A stretch of 64,000 nt of DNA from positions 23,838,501-23,902,500 of the forward strand of contig OY756957.1 of assembly GCA_963580455.1 (NCBI GenBank). The letters run 5' to 3'. A model generated the notes under the pieces. It was not told the origin of the DNA. It was given only the letters and a program-made list of their open reading frames with translations, and made no database searches. The DNA is from Euonymus europaeus. Lineage: Eukaryota > Streptophyta > Magnoliopsida > Celastrales > Celastraceae. The position numbers and the translations under genes are program-made. Below are positions 35,050 through 46,567 of this stretch, piece by piece. Positions within the stretch are counted from its first letter, which is position 1. Each line of letters starts with the position of its first letter.

Positions 35050-37871
35050 ATGGCCTTGCAATGGATGATAATCGCTTACGTAGTTGCAGCTGAGGCGGCA
35101 GTAGCGGTGCTTTTGACTCTTCCTTCGCCGAAGCTCGTGAAGAGACGATTGGTCTCCCTGGTCTCTATGATCCTCCAGCCTGCGCTGTTTATAATCCCGT
35201 TTGTGGGATTCCAGTTATTAGGTGATTAAATGTCTCTTTACCTCTCTTCCCCTTCTCTATCTTTTGGTTCGTAAGGATTTGAATTTCTTTCCGGATTTGG
35301 TATCTTGATATGTCGTTAACACTGAACTTCGTGTTATTAAGATAATTGAAAGTGTTTGTTCCCGTGATCTTAGTTGTTCTGAAGATAGGTTTGGATCTGT
35401 TAGCTGATCGGTTTTTGTTGATCGTTCCTCGTACTGTTCTTTTTCTATAATTTGAAGTAGTTTTCTTTTTTAACTATTCTATTCTATCTGATTGCATTTA
35501 TTTGATTGGGTTTTGAAAAATATGATTGGGGCGTTGGAATTTAAAAAATGATTTTTCTCCATTTGAATTCGGTGTAGATATATACTGGAAGAATGAGCAC
35601 CGCCTGAGGTGCACCTCAGATGTCTGTACTGCTGCTGAGAGAGATCGGTATGAGAAGGCTGTAAGTATTTAACCAGCGATCTTCTTTTGTAAAGTTAATT
35701 TTTTTCTGGACGTTTTATTTGTGATTGTGGCATTGTGAATGTCCTGATGCCATCTGCACGATGCAGAATAGTTAATGTTCTGTAAAATGCATTTGAAGAT
35801 TGGGAATGGTTGGATTTTTTAGGGCAGTTATATAAAATGCTTTCATGAAATGGAATTCAAGGGACATCTGAACAGTTGCTAGTTGGGATCTGGACAATGG
35901 TAGTAAAACGAATACAAAGCATTTTGTTGCATTGAAAACTAAAGAAACTTTAGTGTCGGTATACTACCACATCCTTGAAAGGAATATCACCATTTGCTAC
36001 TATGCTAGGATACAGGACTTCCTGGAGCTTGGTTGCCTTTATGGCTGATGGCCAAATTTTGGGTTGTAATTTATGCTCTGGGTTGGAAATAGTTTAGAAG
36101 TCTACTGACGACAGAGAAAAGGTTCCTTGTGATACTTTGGAGAAGATATGATATTTTACAGGAGTTTTCATTATTTTGGTTATAATGTAGGGTAAATGCT
36201 TGTATCATTAGAAACAATTTACACGGGTTTCTGAGAGCTGCCATAAACTAGATTAAAAAAAACCTTTAGTTTTAACTTTAGGGTATTGGGTAGGGTAATG
36301 ACATTACGAGAAATATCTGAGTTGGGTTGCCAAAGTCTTCTCGAGAAAAAAATGAGTATACATCCTTCATGGCCAATATGCCTGAAGTCCCCTCGTATTC
36401 AAAGCCCCTCCTTTCTTCATAATCAATGAATAAAAGTAATATTTAGATTGCCTAGAATACCACTTTATTCCATTTCTTGACCTCCATTGTCAAGATTTTA
36501 AGTTAACTGTGACCACCAAGATTGCAAAAACCTTGTACATTGTAACCATTTGACCTCCTTTTATCCAGGCTCCCAAAATCCTTCCACCTTAAACCACATG
36601 TTTTCAGTCATTGCTGTGGCCTTGGGTAGGAAACCCTCCATCTCAATTCTATAGGGTGATGATTAGAAACAATAATGCGCATTGATTTTTGGAAATCATT
36701 TGAATAATATTTCCAGTTCCTTGAGACCATAAAGTGATCAATTTTGGATTCTCAAAAGCTGGACCACGTAAAAGACTTTCTTAAAAGAGGTAGATCCGAG
36801 CGTTTCAAAAAAATTCTAGGAACTCCATTACACAAGAAATTTAACCGTGTCCCCTAATTTTTCATTTGGATACAACACCACATCGAAATATCCTCCCTTT
36901 CACATGTAGAAAACTTGTTCTTGGCTGGGTCCCTAATAACTTTTTAAACAAGTAATGGAGTTAAAAAAAAAGTATTTAAACAACTAATAATTTTTTGGAT
37001 AAAAAATTAATCATCCTCAAAACCCATGGAATGTCCCACCTATCCCAAATGCCATGGAATTTATTCAAGAGCCAGCTTCTCACCTCCCCTTCCCCAAGCA
37101 TATAAGCTCTGGTGAAATCCCAATCAAACCACCATGCTAACCTAGAGAACCAAGAAAAGAAAGTTTTCCCCATTATGCTGTGCACAATATTAACTACACT
37201 GTTCGCCCAGATGATTAATCTCAAGTACTCTATTGTCTGCTGAGTGCTGACAAGTCAAGCCATTAAGAATTTCTAATATCCACATATTATGAATTAATTG
37301 ACATCCAAAATTTTCACTTAAAACTCCTGAAGACGAGCTATGCAGTTTCCAATTTCCATTAAATTATTCAGTACAGCTATCTAATAATAGCCCACCAGTG
37401 TTTCCCTCTACATTCTGAGTGAGGATTTTAGAATAACAAAGAGAGAACACTGGAGTCATTCATCAATCATTTACTTCTTTTGATTGTGTAAAAAGCTCTA
37501 CCTGGTCGTCTTTGCCAGACCTGATGCCGTGGTCTTTGTATAAACATCCTATATCCTCTTTGTTGGCGCTCATTTTCTGCTTCATCTCGGTGCCTCCATT
37601 AAAATGATGGAGTTTCATTATATGCTCACTGCAATGATGTTTTCTGCAGATCTACAAAGCCCAAAGGAATGTTGTTCTGTGTGCTTCGGCATGCTTTCTC
37701 TACTGGTATGTGTTATAATTTAACATATCTGGTGTTGAGATGCTTGCTGGATTTTGTCTGAGTCACCTAAGCCCCTATGAACGTTGTTGCAGGTGTATCT
37801 TTCGGATTTGCAGATATTACAAAGACATTGAAAGTTTGGAGGAAGTAGAGAAGAGGTACAAAAAGGAATAG
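35050..37871 (+). CDS. BAP31-like ER membrane protein (plant short form)
   Basis: Small protein of 129 aa from four exons: 35050-35221, 35578-35660, 37650-37705, 37793-37871 (390 bases in frame). It matches the plant B-cell-receptor-associated-31-like family (Arabidopsis At5g17190 type). It starts MALQWMIIAYVVAAEAAVAV, continues with the LPSPKLVKRRLVSLVSMILQ segment and a second hydrophobic stretch (LFIIPFVGFQLLDIYW). After the ER-loop CTSDVCTAAERDRYEKA there is a third hydrophobic segment (VVLCASACFLYWCIFRI). The basic-acidic tail ends EKRYKKE, similar to but not a canonical dilysine ER retrieval signal. Family members sit in the ER membrane and are thought to help membrane-protein export or quality control; the plant role is poorly known. 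Intron 2 is nearly 2 kb and holds a LINE remnant. Confidence 0.92.
36360..37225 (-). pseudogene. LINE (L1-type) endonuclease remnant in intron 2 of the BAP31-like gene
   Basis: On the minus strand, antisense to the host gene, a piece reads GIWDRWDIPWVL at about 37040, like the region just before the GGDFN motif of plant L1 endonucleases. Further on (36720-36560) ENMWFKVEGFWEP appears, the PFRFENMWL-type segment after the endonuclease domain. Frames are broken throughout. No reverse transcriptase is visible, so the copy is truncated. Confidence 0.6.
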
Positions 37872-39165
37872 ATTATGTCGCAATAGTTTCTGTGAATTTG
37901 ATGTAGATGATTGAGTTGAACGATGTTTACAATTGTATCAAAAATTAATATTACGTTGTTGTGGAGTATGTTTTGAGTCGTATATTTGGAAGTGCCTTGG
38001 TGATTAAGGTACTTTTTTTTCTTCCAATAATCAGTGAGGTACTTGTCGGATGATTTCTCGAACTTTATTTTGTTTATGACATTTGGAGCTACAACATGAA
38101 TACTCGTAGTTAGAAAGTGATTTAGTTTAGATAGATGTTGATTATGGAAGAGCACTATTCCTAAGGTTTCTGAAACTGGAGTAAACTACATTGTACAGCA
38201 AATTTGAGTGCCTGGAAAGTGCAGGGTTTTGAGTTTCTTTGATCGTTGAAGCTATCGGTCGAATATTTGGTTCTTAAACAAGGTGCTGGCCTCCGATAGT
38301 GTGCTATAACTATTCGGATATTGGTCGTATGCATTCATCTGTTGGGGTCTGTTGGGGAAAAATAGAGTCTCATTGCTGCTGCTGCTCTGCAACTAAGGGC
38401 GAATTAGGCTGAAGTTGAAAATGCCCATGTTTTGCATGTGTGAACTTCAGATTGTGCTACCCAACAATAAGAGCACATGCAAATCATGTTTGTATTGGAA
38501 ATCATTGAAAAGTGGTTTATATGTGTTTTTATTAAGCAATTGTCAGCAATCCATTATTAGAAGTTGTCTTTTTGTCATGTGGGATTTTGGGAGAGTAGTT
38601 TTGATGCATAAATTAGGCATGTACCCTATATGATTATGATCCAAAGGAAAAAGAAAAACCCCGAAGATTACCTGCAGTCAAAGCACACGGTTATCTTGTT
38701 ATATGAAAACTCGAATTTTGTTGAGCTAATGAGAAAATTACTTGTGCAGGGACTTGAATTGATCAAACACCGAGTCTCCTCTCTTGTACACCTTTGAAAT
38801 TTAAATATGAACAAGTTTGAATGTCTACATTATTGAGTAGAATAATATCATTTACATTGCAATATCTCATAATCAAACATATCCTTAAAAAGGATTGAAT
38901 TCTCCCCACAAAAACCATTACTAGGAGGATCAAACAATTAAATTGAAGAAACTAGATCTATTGTGAAAGAATTTGTGCCTGCAAAACTTCTATTGTCATA
39001 TACAAATAGTGAATCAAAAAGAAAAAGAATTTGTTTACAATCTCCTTTTGACCTTAGGAGTGAGTGGCATATAACTAATGTAGTATGATTTTAGTTTTAT
39101 CCAAGTCGGACAAATTCGGACATCCAGACCGACCGGACAGAGTTATGGTATCCCGATATGATCTT
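37872..39165. other. Intergenic region between the convergent BAP31-like and U-box genes
   Basis: The two genes point towards each other, so this 1.3 kb holds both 3' UTRs. No reading frame worth calling and no clear repeat was seen. Confidence 0.6.
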
Positions 39166-40485
39166 TCAAAATGACCTCTTGAGGTTCTTGAAATCAGAAG
39201 TTTCAATGCATTCCACTGTCGTCCTGTAAGGATTCATGGATTTCAAAACCTCTGTTGCCTTCTCTTTTGTTTCATCTCCACAGCCAAGCTGTAATAACAA
39301 CAAAACCTTCTGAAATGCACCAACTTGCAGTGCCTCAACCAAGATTATTGATTCATCTCCATTGTTCTTCTGTTCATACTTGATTAGCTTCCAAATAGTA
39401 CTAATTGAATACTCTGATGCCAAATCCGATACGCGCAAAATCTTCTTCACCAAAACTGGAACTGTCAGAGCATTTTTATATGCTTCTTCTCTTCCTTCAT
39501 CGCAATCGCACAGCCCGTCGAGAACTCCCAACGCTCGCTCACATATACTCCTTTCAGTGTCAATCATGGATTCTAAGAGTATTGACACCAAACCCATCTG
39601 GGAAAACAATTTTCTGATCTTCTCACTGAATGAGACTAATTGGAAACTCAGCATAAGAGAAGATTTTGTGATTTTAGTACTAATTGGGTGTTGAATGAAC
39701 TTGAACAGAATTTCCACTACTCCTTCAATCCCAGCTAGTGCTTCCACATGCTTTTGGTCACAAGAAGCAAGATCTTTTAAGGCAACAATGGAGTTCTGCT
39801 TCACTGAAGTGGAATCTCCATTCCTCAAAAACCAAACCAGACAACCTAATGAATCCTTGGATCCCAAGTAAATTTGGATTTGAGCATCAAATGGTAGCAT
39901 CCAGTTCAAGCAACACAGTATCTCTTCCAAAGCAAATTCATTTCTCTCATATGAATCTCTTGCGAACTCATCAAAGGCTGCTGCTAATACACCACCAGTC
40001 CCATTCTGCACAATGCACCTCTTGTTTCTTTCACTTTCATTCCCCCAAGTTTTGATCTTTTTCACCAAATCCAAGCACCCGCATCGATCCAAACGTTTCG
40101 CGGATTCCTTGACACCGAAGAGAATCTCCGAGACCTCAATTCCGGTCACTGGAACTCTCGGTGTTGGGATTCTTTCAGCGCCGAATTTTCGATTCTCTAC
40201 GCACCATTCTTGAATCATTGACCTAAGAGTGTGGTTTGGAATCTGATCAAAACTCCTCAGCATCTGATTCGTTACAGGGCACGTAAAGTTTCCCGATTCC
40301 AGCCACTTCTCAATGCTTTCGCGGTCATATGTTATGCCGGAAGACAATGTGACGGGATCATTCATGAGATCAAGAGATATCGGGCATCGAAAATGGTTCG
40401 GAATCACAAGCTCTGCATCAACACCACCTTTTCTCGGCCTATTTAAGGCAGCTTTTCTTTTTCTCCAACCAAACCCCATTTGCAC
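39166..40485 (-). CDS. PUB21: U-box E3 ubiquitin ligase with ARM-like repeats, PUB20/PUB21 type
   Basis: Intronless gene for 439 aa. The U-box is at about 28-98: IPNHFRCPISLDLMNDPVTL, GITYDRESIEKWLESGN, TCPVTNQ, then IPNHTLRSMIQEWC. This fold recruits an E2 and transfers ubiquitin to substrates. The rest is helical, with ARM-like units rich in leucine (for example NSIVALKDLAS and ERALGVLDGLCDCDEGREEA), the usual substrate-binding half. Length and N-terminus fit Arabidopsis PUB20/PUB21 (about 430-435 aa). Relatives PUB22-24 damp immune signalling, but the role of this one is not shown by sequence. A second ATG two codons in (40479) is an equally good start. A TATATATAG at about 40613-40626 on the minus strand, about 130 bases upstream, may be its TATA box. 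Confidence 0.93.
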   Translation of the reverse strand: MQMGFGWRKRKAALNRPRKGGVDAELVIPNHFRCPISLDLMNDPVTLSSGITYDRESIEKWLESGNFTCPVTNQMLRSFDQIPNHTLRSMIQEWCVENRKFGAERIPTPRVPVTGIEVSEILFGVKESAKRLDRCGCLDLVKKIKTWGNESERNKRCIVQNGTGGVLAAAFDEFARDSYERNEFALEEILCCLNWMLPFDAQIQIYLGSKDSLGCLVWFLRNGDSTSVKQNSIVALKDLASCDQKHVEALAGIEGVVEILFKFIQHPISTKITKSSLMLSFQLVSFSEKIRKLFSQMGLVSILLESMIDTERSICERALGVLDGLCDCDEGREEAYKNALTVPVLVKKILRVSDLASEYSISTIWKLIKYEQKNNGDESIILVEALQVGAFQKVLLLLQLGCGDETKEKATEVLKSMNPYRTTVECIETSDFKNLKRSF

Positions 40486-42166
40486 AAGAACGAAAAGAAA
40501 GCAAATTAAAGAATAATAAATATTTCAATCAATCAATCAATCCAACCCAAAGATAAAAAACAGAGAAGAGGTGTTATAAACCGTATGAAAGGGAGTTCGA
40601 GAGAGATCTATCTATCTATATATATAGAGAGAGAGAGAGAGATGAAGGCGTGTGTGTGTGTGCATGGTTTGAAAAGAAAAGAAGAACGTGAAAGTTTCAA
40701 ACTTTCGAGACACGGTGTTCAAAGTCTGAGACCTTAAAACGAGTCGGAGTTAGATTTAATGCAAAGACGAGAAGTGTTCAAATTTAGAGAGAGAGGATCC
40801 TCGGGTTTGTTTAATAGGAAGGGAGAGTTTGAATATTGACCGTTGAAGATCTGAAAAAAACAGTTCAAAATCTAACCGTCAAATGAGAAATGGTAAAAGG
40901 AACAATAAAATTATATAAAATTGAAAGTGTTGAAAGTAGACGAATATTATTTCAAAACTGGGTCAGCTGTTGAGAGTTTTAGGGTTGACCGACTTGTCAA
41001 TTAATAATAATTTCAGGTCATTAATGTTTAGTTGATATTCACAACCGTAGATTGTCGTTCATCATAAACAAACCATAATAATAATTATGAACTAAAGACT
41101 TTTTTTCACTAAGAGACCAAAAATACATGGTTAACACGGATTGTGGGAGGACCTCGTCTTTAAATCGGTGCATCAAAATTGTTAAAAATAATTTTGAAAG
41201 AAAAAAAGCATAATATATACTCCAGTATTTAGCATAATAAATCCAAAGATATTTGTTTTTCGAAACAAAAATCAACCTCAACTTAAAAATGCATGAGAAT
41301 TTTAGACCGTCAGATATAAATTCAAAATATTTCATATTTTTATCGCGATAATTTTTTTCCAAACAAAATATATAACGTAAGATTTATTATGCTAAATATT
41401 ACAAATTTATGATATTTTAAAAAAAATTGATATATTTTTTAATAGATCTCTGCATCAAGTGTAGTATCCTCTATTTTCTAATTAACCCTAAACTCTAATA
41501 CATGACAAATTATTTTGAATCTCGAGAAAGCCCGCGCTAATGGGGCATTTAAAAATTGTTTGGCTATTGGGAAATCCATGTTAATTTTAATTTGATTACT
41601 TTTGCATTTTGATGAAATCCTTATTATGTAAGGACCCCATATTTTCTAGTTATTATTCTATAAATTTTTCAAGAATTTATGTGACATTGAGATTGCACTC
41701 TTATAACTCTAACGTTGAGACATACGTTTGCTTAGCAATTATTAACCTTTTAATTGTTTATTTTACGCCAGGGATAGGGTTACCTATTCCCTCCCAAGTC
41801 CCAAGTAAGCTGTCAAGAAAAATATGACCAAAAATTACAACCCATAAGGTCATGTTGCACACAAAAAAAACTAGTTCTAAAAATCCAGTAACATAGCTAC
41901 TTGGCCGGCTGGCCGACCGGGCAACAAAAATCGCCACATTGTTAGTGTTCTTCGTGATATATAAAAATATCATCCCCATTGTGGATCATCAACTCAATTG
42001 TGGAACATCCGGAATTAAAACAAACTAAATTTCAGACATCCTAGATACCGATTTCAATATCCATTTTACAACTATTTCTCAAATTTCCAATGTGTAGCTC
42101 ACAAATTTGAGCTTAAAGTGATAGTTATTAATAATAATTATACACATTCTGTTGGTGCATTTGGTT
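40486..42166. other. Intergenic region between the U-box and SSU72 genes
   Basis: No gene recognised. It contains an AT/GA microsatellite (40605-40642) in the U-box 5' region and the palindromic MITE at 41226-41398. The open frame at 41039-41362 on the minus strand is largely that MITE read through. The rest is AT-rich. Confidence 0.55.
41226..41398. mobile_element. Palindromic MITE with TTTAGCATAATAAATC ends
   Basis: TATTTAGCATAATAAATC (41226-41243) is exactly mirrored at 41381-41398, and pairing continues inward, so the 173-bp unit could fold into a long hairpin. The outer TA on each side may be the target duplication. The centre (AATTTTAGACCGTCAGAT) resembles the centre of the MITE at 5170-5464. 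Confidence 0.7.
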
Positions 42167-45100
42167 TCAGTAGAAAGATGTGCTATACAACACCTTCCGA
42201 CGGTGCTTGTTCTCAAAATTAATCACAATCTCATCGATTGAATCCTCCCACGATTCAGCTGCCTCAAGCTATGAACAACGAAAACCATCCATCAAAAAGC
42301 TCTTATCAGCATTATGCATTGAATACTAATTTCCAACTGTTAAAAATATAACAGGATACCCACCTCCTGACACAGCTCTAAGGCAAGACGAGCACCTATG
42401 GCTGCCTCCTCGTGGTTATCTTTCACCTCCAAGTTGATTATCAACACACTTTTCATTAGGGCTTGATCCCGATTAAAGAGGTCTGCACAACTTTATGCAA
42501 CAGTTGAATGCGTTAACGAAGAAGAATTATTTAGTGTCCTTATAGTCAGTATAGATTACCAGCTAGAACTATCAGAGTTTTCATAACAAAGAAATCTAAA
42601 TTTGCAGTCTTTCAATTTCATCACAGTTCAACCAAATATGACCATATAAAACGTACATGATTCATTGCATAACTATTGTACATAAATACTAAATTCCAGG
42701 CCCAATTTTTATACTGTATGCAGTATGTATAATCAAAATTGACATTCCAACACAAAAAAAAGGACTTTGAGAAGCAACCTCCACAAGTTGACATTCCAAC
42801 AACCAATGATGCGCCAATATTTGAGAAAATGAGGCAAAGAAAAAAGACAAAAACAAAAACAAACAAACAAAAAAGGAGTGAAGCAGAAAGGCCGCACTAA
42901 TTCATGGAGGTGCACTTCCTTAATTGCTTGAAAATGAAATTGATGTCGCAGTAATCTAAACAAAACAACTTAATTTCCAAACTTTCAATTACCCTATGGC
43001 AACCAAGCTCTTTTCTTTCAGATTTATTATTCAGTTTCCAGGAAGTTACCACCTTTTGTGCTCTCCAACATTCCTTTCATACTGAATTCAATTCTTCCTT
43101 TTCTTTTGTTTTGTTTTCTGAAATGGAAAAGGTAATATTATTGAGGAAAGAAAGACTTTTGTACCAGCAATTTCCTCATAAAATATGGCTTCTGTAGCAA
43201 AGGTCCATTAAAAATTATTGAACAACAGTGTACATCCACGCACTTGGTAGAAAAACTCAGACGGTTTCAAAGTTTTTTAGTCAGAAGTGGATAAGCAATA
43301 GGACTTTGAATTTTAAAGATTGTTAAGAGTACCAGTCCAGTTAATAAAGGAAACAAAAAAGTAAAGACAGCAGGTGGCATTTTACTGATTCCCCTCCCTC
43401 CAGTAACCAGGTCCTCACCAAATAGGGTGTTTAAGGGGAAACTATGGGGAAAGAAAAGAAAAAAGGAAGTGCAAAAGGAAAAAGGACCGGCCACTCTCAA
43501 CTCTCGAGACTTAACCTATAGTATCTAGCAGTTCTTTCTCATCGACATCACATCCAACTGTCTGCCTGACATCAGGCCCAACATCAAATGAGTGACAACT
43601 ATCTCAAGTGCCTCTTCACCAGGACATAATAACTCTTCGTCTGTGTTAAACCTGAAACTTCAAAGATTCAATGGTGGTTTCGACACAAAAGGGGTTCTTC
43701 ACTTCTTCTAGTAGGGAAATTTTGAAATCAAATTTCATAAGAAGTGGGCCAAGTGGCTAGTAACAAGACTTGCACCTGCTATCATAATCTTTAAGCTCGC
43801 TCCACAATTGACATCTCCATTGCAATCATCTCAGCCATTAGTGACAACTATATCCCACTCTTTAACATAACTTTAAAAATGCTGGCCTATCTTTCAAAAA
43901 AACCGATTCTCCTGATCTGAAAATTATTTGAAAAGCTTTGATAGGAAAATGAAACATAATCTTCAACTATAAAGTAACTAGGCTAGACATGGACACATAG
44001 ACATAGGTCCCCTTATTGAAGAAAAAGAAGACAAACAGGGAAAGGTTGGAAAAAGAAAGACAGGCCATCCTTGGGTAGACAGCAGAAAATAAATGAAACT
44101 CGTCATGAACAAGAATGAGGTGTCAAACGAAACATGTCAGAAACAACATAATGCAGTAATGGATTCTCAGAGCTCCAACTCATGGATATGCATTTACAGC
44201 CAAACAATGAGATGTCAAAGGAGATTTATGTGACATGCATATAAAATTTAAATATATTATAATCACCAGAATTAGCATGATGACAGCGAAAATGAAAAGA
44301 AATATGAAGTGAAACGGAGCATGTTGACCTTCAATGACCATGTCAAAAACCTTCTCTTCAAATGCTAATACCACGTCAAAGGAACCATCAGCAGCATTAT
44401 CTTGCCAACGTTGTGGTGCAGATTTGACTCCTATATTCCTCTTCAGCATTGGCAATATGCCATTACGTTTGTAACTGAAATTTTGTTAAGGTTTCCTTTA
44501 TATTTATATTACAAACATATTTAACAGTCGAAACAAGTGCATTAATGAAATTCAAATCGTAAGCACCCGCAAAAGATGTATCATAGCTACACAACACATG
44601 TAGAATTACTCTATTTAAAAACTCATTCCATATCATAATAAAGTGTCAATACCTTAAACTACTTCCAAATAATATAACATTCATAGTACACCAACCCACG
44701 CTATCCATGACTTACCATAATTGAGAACTGGTTGAGAACTGGTTTTCACCTTGTAATGCAATGGCCATCGGTCGAGGCTGGATTTAATAAAATTAATAAT
44801 TTCCGGTGAATACGGGGTGCAATCTAAACAGCTATCTTCCCATTCAATAATTAATCTTACTTTAAGCAAAAAAGAGCACCCTTTTCTTTTCTTCTTCTTT
44901 TATTTTATTTCTATTGAATGTAACAAAGCTAATGATTACATATAGGGAGCAACCGAATGGAAAGTGGAAACAAAAGAACCGCCAAAGTTTAGTGAAACAC
45001 AAACAATATTTGGCTAATCATCGCCTTTTAAGAAACCTAACAGATTGAAGCTTTGAAATTTGTTTCTAGTTTCTACGAATTTACATCAATTAATACAGTA

Positions 45101-45623
45101 CAACGAGCACCAAATTCAAATTTATGTCAATCGAATTAGTTGCGAAAGTTTGCAATTCATACAAAACTTGAAATTGAAAGCTCAAATATTATAAAACTTG
45201 GCAAGTAGAGAAGGGAATTTTGCAGTTTTATGCCACAGAATGGCCAAGAATTGAGTTAGACGAATTGAGCAAATCATTACTGTCACTGAACCAGTAATCT
45301 TTACCACATGTTCTGTTAAATTTCCTGGAATTTTAAGAACATAAAACAATATTCACATGATGGTAAAGAAAATTAAAAAACACGTCGAGTTAAAGCGAGA
45401 GCGGATACAGATCAGGGTCTTTGCGCCTGAGATCATCGAACATCTGCTTGTACGGTGTACCAAAATCGTAGACATTAGGTTCTCTGAGTGATGGTCCAGG
45501 GAGCTTGACGTGAGAGCCGGTGCCATAGGACGATACGTCGAAGCCCTGCCTCTTAAACAAGGAGTGAGCCTCCATACTCCGATTCTGGTTCGACGAACAC
45601 ACCATTGCGTACCTGTACTTCAT
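42167..45623 (-). CDS. SSU72: SSU72-like RNA polymerase II CTD phosphatase
   Basis: Nuclear phosphatase that removes Ser5 (and Ser7) phosphate from the RNA polymerase II C-terminal repeat during transcription termination and mRNA 3'-end processing. Four minus-strand exons: 45623-45409, 44474-44329, 42482-42364, 42268-42167 (582 bases, 193 aa; family members are about 194-195). Exon 1 carries the low-molecular-weight-phosphatase-type catalytic loop VCSSNQNRS (C-x5-R), followed by SYGTGSHVKLPGPS. Exon 2 has PQRWQDNAADGSFDVVLAFE, exon 3 the NLEVKDNHEEAAIGARLALE block, and exon 4 the invariant-looking tail HRRKVLYSTSFY. All junctions are GT-AG and keep frame. The start MKYRYAM is that of plant homologues, although an in-frame ATG 23 codons upstream (45692) is open. 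Confidence 0.95.
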
Positions 45624-45748
45624 GATGCTCCGGCGGAGTATCGGATCCTCACACTCACAACAGAGAGAAGGAAAGTGCCTGACGGGAGGCAATTTGGGGT
45701 AGGTTAGGAGTGGATAACGGCCTAACGTGGGGTATGTTTACTGTTTAC

Positions 45749-45956
45749 CAGATTAAAGAAAGTTTAGGGGTATAAGTGGTTATTTTAAAATTTAAGGGGG
45801 ACTATGTGCATATTGTCAATAGTTTAGGGGGGGCTTTGAGTTTTAACATATTCAAACCACACGATGAAAAGAGAAAATAAAAAACGGGGATTTGGCCATT
45901 TTATCAAACGCTAAGGGCATAGTTTTGAACACCTGTTAAAAACTTTCTTTAATCTG
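45749..45956. mobile_element. Small inverted-repeat element upstream of SSU72
   Basis: CAGATTAAAGAAAGTTT at 45749-45765 is exactly mirrored by AAACTTTCTTTAATCTG at 45940-45956. The 208-bp unit has no coding capacity and looks like a MITE. I found no convincing target duplication. It begins about 125 bases upstream of the SSU72 start codon, so it probably lies in that gene's promoter or 5' UTR. Confidence 0.6.
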
Positions 45957-46567
45957 CTTTGCATTTGTTCTCAGCTGAGCCGTGCCATATCATCTAATTT
46001 CTGGTCAAGTCGTCACTGTTAACATGTATTGCTTGTTTGACATGTGTAGAAATTTGAAATTTGAAATTTTTTATTGCATGCACCACGTTTTGATCATAAG
46101 AGCGTGCTTCTAGTGGTACAATTTTAAGTTGCATGCAGCATATTATCAAAAACTTCTTTGAATCAATGACATATGCCATCCAATACTAGGGGTTCATTTG
46201 GATCAGAGTATGTTAATAGAGTATAAGCTCTCGTAAAATGTAAAAACTGAGAGTGTCTGAGAATATGGGATACTCTGTCCCAAACAGAGGCTAGATTTTT
46301 TTTTACCTTTAATGCACAGACATATAATGTGTGGAATTGGGACGTCTGTTGCCTTTATATATGTTTTAGAATCATCTACATTGTACCCACTTTTGAGCAC
46401 TTTTTTCCGACTTATGATTCCTCTTTTTTTTAAAGAATTTAGCTATGACCTCCTGCAAATTGCATTATGCTCCAAACACGCATTCTGTGATTAGTTCAAA
46501 CTCTAATCCACAATGGATTACAGAATCTAGTAATCGCAAACATAAAGGGAAAACGATTCATTTTTAG
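45957..46567. other. Intergenic DNA
   Basis: No gene or clear repeat recognised. The stretch 46490-46567 may be upstream coding sequence of the broken ORF at 46568-47074, because a compatible frame with a stop just before 46568 is readable. Confidence 0.4.
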
